Part shown: piece by piece, positions 15,387-24,298 of the stretch
How the letters are laid out: each line of letters begins with the position of its first letter
Position numbering within the stretch: the first letter of the stretch is position 1
Origin: Zhihengliuella alba
Lineage (GTDB): Bacteria; Actinomycetota; Actinomycetes; Actinomycetales; Micrococcaceae
Assembly: GCF_039538765.1 (NCBI RefSeq)
Contig: NZ_BAABCJ010000001.1
Location: 62,001 to 126,000, forward strand
Reading direction: 5' to 3'
DNA: 64,000 nt
Notes under the pieces: model-generated
The model's input: the letters and a program-made list of their open reading frames with translations, nothing else
The model's database searches: none
What the model was told of the DNA's origin: nothing
Translations under genes and position numbers: made by a program

Positions 15387-16223
15387 GTGCGCCGATCACT
15401 GTTCACTGGCTGGAGCGGGCGGGTGCTCGTCCTGTGCGCTGTGCCGACGGCCGCGGCGGGGCTCGCCCTCGCGGTTCAGGGCCAGGCGGCCTACGCGGAC
15501 CGCATCTCGCCGGCGTGGGCGCCGCTCGTCGGCGCGTTGCTCGCCTTGATGTGCGTGGCCGCGATCCGGCGCCGCAGGCTCTGGTGCATGGCGGCGACGG
15601 TTTTCCTCCTGCCCCCGACCATTGCGGGCGTCTTCCATGCGCTGCGGGTGCTGGGGGCGATCCCGCTGCCGGTCGACTGGCTGGCCCTCGTCGGCTCCGT
15701 CGGCGCCGCTCTCACCCTCTGGGCGGCGTGGGCGCTCTGCGATCCGTTGCGGAGCGGGGGTGGCCGCCCGCTGCGGACACCCCGCTGGGTGGCCCTCGCC
15801 GGACTGTGCGCCGCCGTGGCCTATCCGGTGCTGAAGACCCTCTGGCTCCTCGGGCTCGACTGGCTCACGCCGCACGGTGTGAGCCACCGGGTCGACGCGG
15901 CCTACGCCGTGCCGGTCGCCCTCGCGTTGCTCGGCGGAGCGGCCACAGTGGTCGCCCTGCGGTGGTGGGACGCACCCGCGCCGGCCTGGGCGCGCCCGGT
16001 GGCCGCCGCCGGGGGCCTGATGCTCGTGGGCCTCGGGGCCTGCGGAGTGAACGCGACGCTGACGACGGCGACCGCCGAGGGGCCGGCCCTCGGCGCCGTC
16101 GTCTACGGCAGCTGGCTGTTGTGGGGCCTGGCGACGCTCGGGGTGGCCGGCAGGCTCTCCCGGGACCGGGTCGGGAGCCGGGAGGCCTCCGTGCCGTCCC
16201 CTGGCACGCCGCTGCCCGGCTGA
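15387..16223 (+). CDS. Polytopic membrane protein, function unknown
   Basis: 278 aa with about seven predicted transmembrane helices and short loops; it ends in a hydrophilic tail of about 25 residues. No recognised catalytic motif and no family recognised. GTG at 15387 has AAGGAGGGC 6 bases upstream; the ATG at 15371 is in another frame. Divergent from a TetR gene, which probably controls it, as seen for many efflux or lipid-related membrane proteins (inference). Confidence 0.8.
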   Translation: MRRSLFTGWSGRVLVLCAVPTAAAGLALAVQGQAAYADRISPAWAPLVGALLALMCVAAIRRRRLWCMAATVFLLPPTIAGVFHALRVLGAIPLPVDWLALVGSVGAALTLWAAWALCDPLRSGGGRPLRTPRWVALAGLCAAVAYPVLKTLWLLGLDWLTPHGVSHRVDAAYAVPVALALLGGAATVVALRWWDAPAPAWARPVAAAGGLMLVGLGACGVNATLTTATAEGPALGAVVYGSWLLWGLATLGVAGRLSRDRVGSREASVPSPGTPLPG

Positions 16224-16319
16224 CCCGTGGGGCCCGCTCGAGTCGGCATGCCCCGGCGGCGCGGCCTCGCGGGGCGTGGCGGCCGTGGCCGGTGCTCGAT
16301 CGCGTAGGCTTGGGTCACC

Positions 16320-17435
16320 ATGGCTTCAATTGATTTTTCCGAGGAGATCCGCGCGCTCCGCGCCACCTACGCCAACGTCGAGCAGGTGATCGACGTCGAG
16401 AAGCTGGAGGCCGACGTCGCCCGCCTCTCCGAGGCGGCGGGCGTGCCGGACCTCTGGGACGATCCCGCCGCCGCGCAGAAGATCACCTCCGAGCTCTCCC
16501 ACCGCCAGCACGAGCTCAAGCGCGTCCGCGAGATCGGCAGCCGCATCGACGACCTCGAGGTCATGGTGCAGCTCGCCGCCGAGGAGGACGACGCCGACAC
16601 GCTGGCCGAGGCGGGCAACGAGCTCACCGCGCTCAAGCGCGCGCTCTCCGAGCTCGAGGTCGTCACCCTGCTCTCCGGCGAGTACGACGAGCGCGCCGCC
16701 GTCGTCACCATCCGCGCCGGCGCCGGCGGCGTCGATGCCGCGGACTTCGCCGAGATGCTGATGCGCATGTACCTGCGCTGGGCCGAGCGCAAGGGCTACC
16801 AGACCGCGGTCATGGACACGTCCTACGCGGAGGAGGCGGGCCTGAAATCCGCCACGTTCGAGGTCAACGCGCCGTACGCCTTCGGGACCCTGTCGGTGGA
16901 GGCCGGCACGCACCGGCTGGTGCGCATCTCGCCCTTCGACAACCAGGGCCGCCGCCAGACGTCCTTCGCCGCCGTGGAGGTCATCCCGCTCATCGAGCAG
17001 ACGGACTCGATCGAGATCCCCGAGAACGAGATCAAGGTGGACGTCTTCCGTTCGTCCGGACCCGGCGGCCAGTCCGTGAACACCACCGACTCCGCCGTGC
17101 GTCTGACGCACATCCCCACGGGGATCGTGGTCTCCATGCAGAACGAGAAGTCGCAGCTGCAGAACCGCGCCGCGGCGCTGCGCGTCCTGCAGTCCCGGCT
17201 CCTCCTGGTCAAGAAGCAGGAGCAGGACGCGAAGAAGAAGGAGCTCGCCGGGGACGTCAAGGCCTCCTGGGGCGACCAGATGCGCTCCTACGTGCTGAAC
17301 CCCTACCAGATGGTCAAGGATCTGCGCACGGACCACGAGGTCGGCAACACCGGCGCCGTGTTCGACGGCGAGATCGACGACTTCATCGACGCCGGCATCC
17401 GCTGGCGTGCAGGTCAGCGCACCAACGCCGAGTAA
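16320..17435 (+). CDS. prfB: Peptide chain release factor 2
   Basis: 371 aa. Recognises UGA and UAA stop codons and hydrolyses peptidyl-tRNA. The class I signature GGQ is in RSSGPGGQSVNTTDSAVRL (about 244-262), and RF2's codon-recognition tripeptide SPF is in RISPFDNQGR (about 203-212). There is no in-frame UGA near codon 25, so the programmed frameshift found in many bacteria is absent, as is usual in actinobacteria. A -10-like TAGGCT ends 9 bases before the ATG, so the leader is only a few bases long. Product typically upstream of ftsE in actinobacteria; here scoAB sit between. Confidence 0.97.
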   Translation: MASIDFSEEIRALRATYANVEQVIDVEKLEADVARLSEAAGVPDLWDDPAAAQKITSELSHRQHELKRVREIGSRIDDLEVMVQLAAEEDDADTLAEAGNELTALKRALSELEVVTLLSGEYDERAAVVTIRAGAGGVDAADFAEMLMRMYLRWAERKGYQTAVMDTSYAEEAGLKSATFEVNAPYAFGTLSVEAGTHRLVRISPFDNQGRRQTSFAAVEVIPLIEQTDSIEIPENEIKVDVFRSSGPGGQSVNTTDSAVRLTHIPTGIVVSMQNEKSQLQNRAAALRVLQSRLLLVKKQEQDAKKKELAGDVKASWGDQMRSYVLNPYQMVKDLRTDHEVGNTGAVFDGEIDDFIDAGIRWRAGQRTNAE

Positions 17436-17532
17436 GCGGACATTAACTCCTCCCTGTGATCCGGGCCACGTCCCGGGTTAGGATCGGGACTGGGCGGCCG
17501 GACCGGCCGCCGAGACCGTCGCGGGAGGACCC

Positions 17533-18315
17533 ATGGCCATCGACAAGACCTTCAGGAGCGCCGCCGAGGCGGTCGCCGACATCCCGGACGGAGCCACCCT
17601 CGCCGTCGGCGGATTCGGGCTCTCCGGCAACCCCATGGCGCTGATCGAGGCGCTGCTGGAGTCCGGGGCCACGGACCTCTCCGTGGTCTCCAACAACTGC
17701 GGCGTCGACGGCTGGGGCCTGGGGATCCTCCTGGCGGCCGGACGCATCCGGAAGATGACGTCGTCGTACGTCGGGGAGAACAAGGAGTTCGCCCGCCGCT
17801 ATCTCTCGGGCGAGCTCGAGCTCGAGCTGACGCCGCAGGGCACGCTCGCGGAGAAGCTCCGCGCCGGCGGCGCCGGGATCGCCGCCTTCTTCACCCGCAC
17901 CGGCGTCGGCACCCTCGTCGCGGAGGGCGGGCTGCCCCAGCGGTACGACGCCAACGGGAACGTCGTGCAGGGCTCCTCGCCGAAGGACGTGCGCACCTTC
18001 GCGCCCGGGGGAGTCGAGAACGAGTACGTGCTCGAGGAGTCGATCGTCACCGACTTCTCCCTGGTGCACGCGCTGCGCGGCGACCGCCACGGAAACCTCG
18101 TGTTCAACAAGGCCACGCGGCAGTTCGCCCCACCGGCGGCCATGGCCGGACGGGTGTGCATCGCCCAGGTGGAGGAGCTCGTCGAGCCGGGCGAGATCGA
18201 CCCCGACCAGGTCCATCTACCGGGCGTCTACGTCCACCGCGTCGTCGAGGTCGGCACCGACATCGAGAAGCGCATCGAGAAGCGGACCGTCCGCGCGACG
18301 GAGGGAGAGGCCTGA
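17533..18315 (+). CDS. scoA: 3-oxoacid CoA-transferase subunit A
   Basis: 260 aa. Alpha subunit of succinyl-CoA:3-oxoacid (acetoacetate) CoA-transferase; with ScoB it moves CoA from succinyl-CoA to a 3-oxoacid in ketone-body or branched-chain acid breakdown. The family glycine motif GGFGLSGNP (about 33-41) binds CoA. GGAGGACCC precedes the ATG. A -10-like TAGGAT at 17479-17484 would give a leader of about 40 bases. Its stop is one base from the scoB start, so the two form one operon. Confidence 0.95.
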   Translation: MAIDKTFRSAAEAVADIPDGATLAVGGFGLSGNPMALIEALLESGATDLSVVSNNCGVDGWGLGILLAAGRIRKMTSSYVGENKEFARRYLSGELELELTPQGTLAEKLRAGGAGIAAFFTRTGVGTLVAEGGLPQRYDANGNVVQGSSPKDVRTFAPGGVENEYVLEESIVTDFSLVHALRGDRHGNLVFNKATRQFAPPAAMAGRVCIAQVEELVEPGEIDPDQVHLPGVYVHRVVEVGTDIEKRIEKRTVRATEGEA

Positions 18316-18316
18316 A

Positions 18317-18949
18317 ATGGGACTGACACGCGATCAGATGGCGCAGCGCGCCGCGAGGGAGCTCCACGACGGCGACTACGTCAACCTCGGCATCGGACTG
18401 CCCACGCTCGTGCCCAACCACGTGCCCGACGACGTGACGGTGGTGCTCCAGTCGGAGAACGGCATCCTCGGGGTCGGACCGTATCCGCGGGAGGAGGACG
18501 TCGACCCGGATCTCATCAATGCCGGCAAGGAGACCGTCACGGTGAAGCCCGGGGCCAGCTTCTTCGACTCGGCGACCAGCTTCGCCATGATCCGCGGCGG
18601 CAAGATCGACGCCGCCATCCTCGGGGCCATGCAGGTCTCGGTCGCGGGCGACCTCGCCAACTGGATGATCCCCGGGAAGATGGTCAAGGGCCCGGGCGGC
18701 GCCATGGACCTCGTGCACGGCGCCGCGCGCGTCATCGTGCTCATGGAGCACGTGGCCAAGGACGGTTCGCCGAAGATCCTCCCCGAGTGCACGCTCCCGC
18801 TCACCGGCCGTGGCGTGGTGGATCGGATCATCACGGACCTCGCGGTGATCGACGTGACCGAGGACGGGCTGAAGCTCGTCGAGACGGCTCCGGGGGTGAG
18901 CGTCGACGACGTCGTCGCGGCGACCGGCGCGCCCCTGGCGACGGACTGA
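18317..18949 (+). CDS. scoB: 3-oxoacid CoA-transferase subunit B
   Basis: 210 aa beta subunit carrying the catalytic glutamate in QSENGILGVG (about residues 50-59), which forms the glutamyl-CoA thioester. Other conserved parts are NLGIGLPTLVPN near the N-terminus and GGAMDLVHGA in the middle. Length normal for separate-subunit enzymes. Starts one base after scoA. Confidence 0.95.
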   Translation: MGLTRDQMAQRAARELHDGDYVNLGIGLPTLVPNHVPDDVTVVLQSENGILGVGPYPREEDVDPDLINAGKETVTVKPGASFFDSATSFAMIRGGKIDAAILGAMQVSVAGDLANWMIPGKMVKGPGGAMDLVHGAARVIVLMEHVAKDGSPKILPECTLPLTGRGVVDRIITDLAVIDVTEDGLKLVETAPGVSVDDVVAATGAPLATD

Positions 18950-19127
18950 CCGGGCGGGGGCCGACCGGGCGGGGCGCACGGTCACGGACCCATAACGACA
19001 CGCAGGGGTTCCTGCCGGGGCGCGCCGCCGCCGGAGGCTAGAGTGCGAGGTGCCGGTGCTGTCACTTCTCCCAGCAAAAGTCCCGCGCCCATGATCGAAA
19101 CCGGTGGTCTGCGCGGGCGGAACCGAC

Positions 19128-19925
19128 ATGATTCGATTCGAGAGCGTCACGAAGGTCTACGACCAGAAGTCGCGCCCCGCCCTCAACGACGTCGACCTCG
19201 AGATCGACCGCGGCGACTTCGCCTTCCTCGTGGGCCCGTCCGGGTCCGGGAAGTCGACGTTCCTGCGCCTCATCCTGCGCGAGGACCGCGCGACCTCCGG
19301 CAGCGTCTACGTGGCCGGCAAGAACGTGGCCTCCGTGCCGTCCTGGCGCGTGCCTCGGCTGCGGCGCGGCATCGGCGTCGTCTTCCAGGACTTCCGGCTC
19401 CTCCCGAACAAGGACGTCTTCGGTAACGTCGCGTTCGCCATGCAGGTCATCGGCCGCAAGCGCCACGCCATCCGGGAGACCGTGCCCGAGGTGCTGAAGC
19501 TGGTCGGCCTCGAGGGCAAGGAGCGGCGGCTGCCGCACGAGCTCTCCGGCGGCGAGCAGCAGCGCGTGGCCATCGCCCGCGCCATCGTGAACAAGCCGGG
19601 CATCCTCCTGGCCGACGAGCCCACGGGCAACCTCGACCCCGCCACCAGCGTCGGCATCATGAACATCCTGGACCGGATCAACCAGAACGGCACCACGGTG
19701 GTCATGGCGACCCACGACGACGACATCGTCAACAGCATGCGCCGCCGCGTCGTCGAGCTCGACAACGGCAGCGTCGTCCGCGACGAGAGCGCCGGCGAGT
19801 ACACGGCCATGATCCCGATCGTCAACGCGGACGGCACGCGCGAGCTGCGCCCGGCCAAGGGCACCGTCCCCGCGGCAGGCGGGCAGGCCATCGCCCCCTT
19901 CGACACCGAGGAGGACGAGCTGTGA
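19128..19925 (+). CDS. ftsE: Cell-division ATP-binding protein FtsE
   Basis: 265 aa ABC ATPase that with FtsX links septation to peptidoglycan hydrolase activation. Walker A GPSGSGKST (about 36-44), Q-loop VVFQDFRLLP, signature LSGGEQQRV, Walker B ILLADEPTGNLDP and the switch His in MATHDDD. A C-terminal tail of about 35 residues beyond the usual 229 is present, as in other Micrococcaceae as I recall. ATG 19128 is chosen because it gives the family start MIRFESVTKVY; a GTG at 19104 is possible. Stop overlaps the ftsX start (GTGA). Confidence 0.96.
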   Translation: MIRFESVTKVYDQKSRPALNDVDLEIDRGDFAFLVGPSGSGKSTFLRLILREDRATSGSVYVAGKNVASVPSWRVPRLRRGIGVVFQDFRLLPNKDVFGNVAFAMQVIGRKRHAIRETVPEVLKLVGLEGKERRLPHELSGGEQQRVAIARAIVNKPGILLADEPTGNLDPATSVGIMNILDRINQNGTTVVMATHDDDIVNSMRRRVVELDNGSVVRDESAGEYTAMIPIVNADGTRELRPAKGTVPAAGGQAIAPFDTEEDEL

Positions 19926-20836
19926 GGCTCGCATTCATTCTGGGCGAGATCGGCACCGGTCTGCGCCGCAATCTCTCCATGGTCATCTCGGTCGTCCTCG
20001 TCACCTTCGTCTCGCTGACCTTCGTCGGCGGCGCCGCCATGCTCCAGCAGCAGATCGGCCAGATGAAGGGGTACTGGTACGACCGTGTCCAGGTCGCGAT
20101 CTTCCTCTGCGGCGAGAACTACGGCAGCGAGACGTGCGCCGAGGGAGCGGTCACGGACGAGCAACGGTCCGATATCGAGGCGATGATGGATTCGCCGGCG
20201 GTCGCGCAGTACATCGAGAACTACGTCTACGAGTCCAAGGACCAGGCGCTCTCGCACTTCCGCGAGCAGTTCGAGAACTCGCCGATCGTCGACACCGTGA
20301 CCGCCGAGCAGCTCCCGGAGTCCTACCGCATCCGCCTGGTCGATCCGGAGAAGTACGAGGTCATCAACGAGCTGTTCTCCTCGATGCCCGGCGTCGACGT
20401 CGTCGTGGACCAACGCGAGCTGCTGGAGCAGATCTTCTCCATCATGACCGTGGCCTCCTTCGTGTCCCTGAGCATCGCGGGCGTGATGATCGTCTGCGCG
20501 GTCCTGCTGATCGCCACGACGATCCGGCTCTCCGCGTTCAGCCGCCGGCGCGAGACCGGCATCATGCGGCTGGTCGGCGCATCGAAGCTGGTGATCCAAC
20601 TGCCCTTCATCCTGGAGGGCGTCATCGCCGCCCTCATCGGCGCCGCCCTGGCCACCGGGGCCCTGTGGGCGGTGGGCCAGTTCTTCATCGAGGGGCGGCT
20701 GGCCAAGGAGTACCCGGACACCGCCTTCATCTCGAGTTCGGACGTCTGGATCATCGCCCCGGGCCTCATCGCGCTCGGCGTGGTTCTGGCCGGGGTCTCG
20801 TCAATGTTAACTTTGAGGCGGTACCTTAAGGTTTGA
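19922..20836 (+). CDS. ftsX: Cell-division protein FtsX
   Basis: 304 aa membrane partner of FtsE. One helix near 21-44, a large extracytoplasmic domain (about 50-175, containing two cysteines in FLCGENYGSETCAEG that could pair), then three helices (about 178-210, 225-250 and 273-300). The extracytoplasmic domain would contact the M23 hydrolase encoded next. Starts with GTG overlapping ftsE by 4 bases. Confidence 0.95.
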   Translation: MRLAFILGEIGTGLRRNLSMVISVVLVTFVSLTFVGGAAMLQQQIGQMKGYWYDRVQVAIFLCGENYGSETCAEGAVTDEQRSDIEAMMDSPAVAQYIENYVYESKDQALSHFREQFENSPIVDTVTAEQLPESYRIRLVDPEKYEVINELFSSMPGVDVVVDQRELLEQIFSIMTVASFVSLSIAGVMIVCAVLLIATTIRLSAFSRRRETGIMRLVGASKLVIQLPFILEGVIAALIGAALATGALWAVGQFFIEGRLAKEYPDTAFISSSDVWIIAPGLIALGVVLAGVSSMLTLRRYLKV

Positions 20837-20914
20837 TCGTTGTCATTCCGTGACAACTCCTGCACCACCAACGCGTGCCCCGCAACTGCGGGGCGCCGAC
20901 CGGAAGGATTCTTC

Positions 20915-22408
20915 TTGGCACAGCGAATGAGCTGCACCTGGCCTCGGGCCGTTCTGAGCAGCGCCGTCGCGGCGATGCTGGTCCTGAGTCTCGGTGCGAC
21001 TGCGCGCGCCGATGACCTCAAGGATAAGAAGCAGGAGATCGAGCAGCAGATCGACGGCCTGCAGACGGATCTGGAGTTCCTCGACGAGGATATCCAGGAG
21101 ACCGCCGCGAAACTGCAGGAGTACCAGTCCCAGCTGCCGGCCGCCCAGCAGGCGCTGGCGGACGCCGAGGGACGCGTCCAGGCCGCCGGCAACGAGGTGG
21201 CGGCCCTCGCCCAGCGCGTGGCCGCCTCCGAGCAGACGCGCGACGATCTGAACCGCCAGCTGGAGGAGGACGAGGCGAAGATCGCGGAGACCCGCGAGAT
21301 GATCGGCCAGATCGCCACCTCCGCCTACAAGCGCGGCGGCGTCTCCACGGACCTCAGCCTCATCCTCGGCGCGGGGGACGGCGGCAACCTCGCCAACGGC
21401 CTCGACCTCGCCGGGCAGGCGCTCCGCAGCCAGAACGCCGCCCTCACCGATCTCACCCAGCGGGCAGCCACCGAGCGCAACGCCGAGGCCCGCCTGGCCG
21501 CCGTCGAACAGGAGATCAAGGACCTCAAGGCGGAGGCCGACGCGGCGCTGGCCCGCGAGCAGCAGGCGCGCGACGAGGCCGCGGCCCAGAAGCGCGAAGT
21601 CGACTCGCTGATCAGCAAGGCCGCCGCGCTGAGCGAGGAGCTCGAGGCGAAGAAGCCGCAGATCCAGGAGCAGATCCAGGCGCACCAGGCCGAGCACGAG
21701 CAGGTCGTGGCCGACATCGCCGAGCGCCAGGAGCGACTCCGCCGCGAGGCCGAGGAGGCCCGCCGCAAGGCCGAGGCCGAGGCGAAGCGCAAGGCGGAGG
21801 AGGCCCGCGAGGCCGCCGAGCGCGCCCGGGCCCGCGCCGACGCTGCGGCCAAGGCGGAGGCGGAGCGCAAGCAGCGCGAGGCCGACCAGGCCCGCAAGGC
21901 CGCCGACGAGGCCGGCGGAGGATCGCCCAGCAGCAGCGGTGGCAGCAGCGGCGGCGGAGGCGGCTCCAGCGCGAGCACCAGCTCGTGGGGCCTCCAGTCC
22001 CCGGCCCCGGCCGGCGCCTACATCACCTCGGGCTTCGGTTGGCGGCCCACGCCCGCCGGCACCATCGACTACGGCGGAGCCGGCGGCTACATGCACGCCG
22101 GGCTCGACTGGGGCGTCGGCGGAGCCTGCGGACGGCCCGTCTACGCGGCAGCCGACGGCGAGGTCTGGTTCTCCGGCTGGGGCGGCAGCTCCGGCAACAA
22201 GGTGACGCTGAACCACGGCGTGGTCCGCGGCAATGCGCTCGCGACCAACTACCACCACCTCGCCTCGCAGGCCGTGAGCGAGGGCCAGAACGTCGAGCGC
22301 GGCCAGGTCATCGGCTACGTCGGCAGCACCGGCAACTCCACCGGGTGCCACCTGCACTTCGAGACCATCCTCAACGGCAAGGCCGTCAACCCGCTCGGCC
22401 TCCTGTAG
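20915..22408 (+). CDS. Coiled-coil M23 (LytM) peptidoglycan hydrolase, FtsEX partner
   Basis: 497 aa secreted murein hydrolase. Signal peptide (about 5-32, cleavage near ATARA-DD), long coiled coils (about 33-150 and 195-320, rich in Glu/Gln/Ala/Lys), a Ser/Gly linker (about 330-362) and a C-terminal LytM domain with intact zinc ligands: HAGLD and HLHF. The fold of coiled coil plus LytM directly after ftsX mirrors EnvC/PcsB-type proteins gated by FtsEX. Because the metal ligands are intact it should be an active endopeptidase, unlike EnvC. Start is probably TTG 20915, with GGAAGGA 6 bases upstream; ATG 20927 is the alternative. Confidence 0.93.
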   Translation: MAQRMSCTWPRAVLSSAVAAMLVLSLGATARADDLKDKKQEIEQQIDGLQTDLEFLDEDIQETAAKLQEYQSQLPAAQQALADAEGRVQAAGNEVAALAQRVAASEQTRDDLNRQLEEDEAKIAETREMIGQIATSAYKRGGVSTDLSLILGAGDGGNLANGLDLAGQALRSQNAALTDLTQRAATERNAEARLAAVEQEIKDLKAEADAALAREQQARDEAAAQKREVDSLISKAAALSEELEAKKPQIQEQIQAHQAEHEQVVADIAERQERLRREAEEARRKAEAEAKRKAEEAREAAERARARADAAAKAEAERKQREADQARKAADEAGGGSPSSSGGSSGGGGGSSASTSSWGLQSPAPAGAYITSGFGWRPTPAGTIDYGGAGGYMHAGLDWGVGGACGRPVYAAADGEVWFSGWGGSSGNKVTLNHGVVRGNALATNYHHLASQAVSEGQNVERGQVIGYVGSTGNSTGCHLHFETILNGKAVNPLGLL

Positions 22409-22438
22409 GCCTCCCGGCGGGGCCGCTGCGGCGGTCTG

Positions 22439-22473
22439 GAGCGGTCCGCGGCGGATTCCGCCGCGGGCCGCTC
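22439..22473 (+). terminator. Terminator hairpin of the ftsEX operon
   Basis: A 16-bp stem with one G-T wobble: arms 22439-22454 and 22458-22473, loop ATT. It lies 30 bases after the hydrolase stop. No U-run. A -10-like TAGGAT at 22492 then opens the smpB transcript. Confidence 0.6.
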
Positions 22474-22541
22474 CCGTCGCGGGACCTGCCGTAGGATGGA
22501 TGATCTGCCATGGGGTGAGTACGACGACGAAGGGAGGTTCC

Positions 22542-23033
22542 GTGGGCAAGAAGACGGAGGCCAAGGATCCCAGCAACAGGGTCATCGCGAGCAACCGCAA
22601 GGCACGCCACGACTTCGAGGTGCTGGACACCTACGAGGCCGGAATGGTGCTGACCGGGACCGAGGTGAAATCCCTCCGCGAGGGGAAGGCCTCGCTCGTC
22701 GACGGTTTCGCGCAGTTCTACCGGGACGAGCTCTACATCGAGCAGATCTACATCCCGGAGTATCTCAACGGCTCCTGGACCAACCACACCGCTCGTCGCC
22801 GGCGCAAGCTGCTGCTGCACCGGCAGGAGCTGACCAAGATCCAGCGCCAGCTCGGCGACGCCGGCAACACGATCGTGCCGTTGCAGCTCTACTTCAAGGA
22901 CGGCCGGGTCAAGATCGAGATCGCTGTGGCCCGCGGCAAGCGCGAGTTCGACAAGCGGCAGACCCTGCGGGAGAAGCAGGACAACCGCGAGGCGCTGCGG
23001 GCGATGCGCGAGCGGAACCGGCGCAGCGCCTGA
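22542..23033 (+). CDS. smpB: SsrA-binding protein SmpB
   Basis: 163 aa tmRNA partner that delivers SsrA to stalled ribosomes. Conserved parts: NRKARHDFEVLDTYEAGMVLTGTEVKSLREGK (split by strand turns, about 14-45), the VDGFAQF strand, HTARRRRKLLLHRQEL and the basic tail with DKRQTLREK. GTG 22542 has AGGGAGG 5 bases upstream and gives the family length. ssrA follows 200 bp downstream on the same strand. Confidence 0.97.
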   Translation: MGKKTEAKDPSNRVIASNRKARHDFEVLDTYEAGMVLTGTEVKSLREGKASLVDGFAQFYRDELYIEQIYIPEYLNGSWTNHTARRRRKLLLHRQELTKIQRQLGDAGNTIVPLQLYFKDGRVKIEIAVARGKREFDKRQTLREKQDNREALRAMRERNRRSA

Positions 23034-23142
23034 TGGCCCCGGCGTCCCCGGAGCGGGGAGCGCCCGGGTCGACAGGTGCCGCCGGGTGGCCTATCGTTAA
23101 TGGTTGCCGCCTTGCGGCGCGCCGACGCCGTCGGGGCCGGGA

Positions 23143-23170
23143 ATGAAACCGGTGGCGGTGGCGTTACACT
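23143..23170 (+). promoter_or_regulatory. Candidate ssrA promoter
   Basis: ATGAAA (23143-23148), 16-base spacer, TACACT (23165-23170). Transcription from about 23177 would leave a leader of about 56 bases to be removed by RNase P to give the mature 5' end at 23233. Confidence 0.4.
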
Positions 23171-23232
23171 GAATGTCTGCGGTTCCGGCCGCGGAGGTCG
23201 CCGACGGTTCGCCGTCGTTGACAACAGAATAC

Positions 23233-23608
23233 GGGGATGATCGGTTTCGACGGTGTGAGTCGCGTCGGGAGAAGCGGGCCGAGGATGCAGAGTTATCTCG
23301 TAAACGCCCTCTGCAAAACAATAAGTGCCGAATCTAAGCGCACTGACTTCGCTCTCGCTGCCTAAGCAGCCAGACAGTCCGTCAGCCAGAGGTTGCTATC
23401 GCCCCTGAATCTGGCGTCGATTAGATAGCCACTGCTGGGTGCACTCGTCGCTGGTGCACCCGGGACTTTTTAGCGACTGTGCCCAGGGATGACGAGCCGC
23501 TTGTTTGCGTGACGGCTCATGGGGCAGAGAAAACCCACAGCAAACTGCGCCCGGAGAAGACCAGGCAACACCACATCGGACGCGGGTTCAATTCCCGCCA
23601 TCTCCACC
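23233..23608 (+). ncRNA. ssrA: Transfer-messenger RNA (tmRNA, SsrA)
   Basis: The 5' end GGGGATGATCGGTTTCGACG and the 3' T-arm GGTTCAATTCCCGCC are the tmRNA signatures. GGGGATG (23233-23239) pairs with CATCTCC (23599-23605), with the discriminator A at 23606. The genome continues ACCC, so a full CCA is not encoded and must be added. The tag frame starts at GCC 23327 and ends at TAA 23363-23365, encoding AESKRTDFALAA, with the usual ALAA degron end recognised by ClpXP-type proteases. It lies right after smpB, its protein partner. Confidence 0.98.
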
Positions 23609-23617
23609 CTGTGATGT

Positions 23618-23645
23618 GCCGGGGCATCGTGATCGATGCCCCGGC
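23618..23645 (+). terminator. First terminator hairpin after ssrA
   Basis: GCCGGGGCATCG at 23618-23629 pairs perfectly with 23634-23645 around a TGAT loop. It begins 10 bases after the tmRNA 3' end. Confidence 0.65.
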
Positions 23646-23656
23646 CCGTCGTCGAG

Positions 23657-23694
23657 AGGAGGGCCTCCGAACCTACGGGTTCGGAGGCCCTCCT
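23657..23694 (+). terminator. Second, longer terminator hairpin after ssrA
   Basis: A perfect 17-bp stem (23657-23673 with 23678-23694) around a TACG loop, followed by TCTTCTCGTGT. The two tandem hairpins insulate the strongly expressed tmRNA gene. Confidence 0.75.
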
Positions 23695-23875
23695 CTTCTC
23701 GTGTCGGCAGGGCCACGGAAGCCCACGTCGGAGTGCGATCCGACGGTGCAGGCCGGGGATGCGTCCGGGCCGATGGTGTGCCATAGAATGGTCAGGCCGC
23801 CGTCCGGTTCGGAACCCTTGGGAGTCCCCGGCGAGGCGGTGTGCACTCACCCATCCGGCAGAGAGGCGAATCCCC

Positions 23876-24298
23876 GTGAAGGCAGCCAACGCAGCATCCT
23901 TCGTGCTCGAGGTCGCGTTCGTCTGCTCGGTGATTCTCTGGGCCATCGATGTGCCCGGTCTGAGTCCGCTCGTCGCGACCCTCGCCGCCGGCATCCCCGC
24001 GCTGGTGGTAACGGCGTTGTTCCTCTCGGCCCAGTCGAAGTGGCGCCTCCTCTGGCCGCTCCGCGGTCTCGTGGCGCACATCCTCTACCTCGCGGGCGCC
24101 ATCGTGCTGATCGCCCTCGACTACCTCACCCTCGGCTGGATCTTCGTGCTGCTGGTCCTGCTCTCCGCCGGCCTGAACTGGCGTCTCCGCCGCGGCTTCG
24201 CCGCCCAGGACGCAGACCTCGCCGCGCGCCGGGCCACCGCCCGCGAGCGCCGCCGGGCCCGCAAGTCCGGCGGCGGCGGGCGCCGGGCGGCCCGCTAA
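23876..24298 (+). CDS. DUF2568/YrdB-like small membrane protein
   Basis: 140 aa. Four hydrophobic helices (about 5-25, 30-51, 62-82 and 85-103) with the pattern FVLEVAFVCSVILWAID at the start, which resembles the DUF2568 (YrdB) family, then a basic tail rich in Arg and Gly. Function unknown. GTG at 23876 gives the family N-terminus but has only a weak ribosome site. Its TAA overlaps the stop codon of the convergent crcB gene by two bases. Confidence 0.75.
   Translation: MKAANAASFVLEVAFVCSVILWAIDVPGLSPLVATLAAGIPALVVTALFLSAQSKWRLLWPLRGLVAHILYLAGAIVLIALDYLTLGWIFVLLVLLSAGLNWRLRRGFAAQDADLAARRATARERRRARKSGGGGRRAAR

Noticed and set aside
16320..16420. Programmed +1 frameshift in prfB
   Set aside because: The frame is open from the ATG through the GGQ motif with no internal UGA, so no frameshift is needed.
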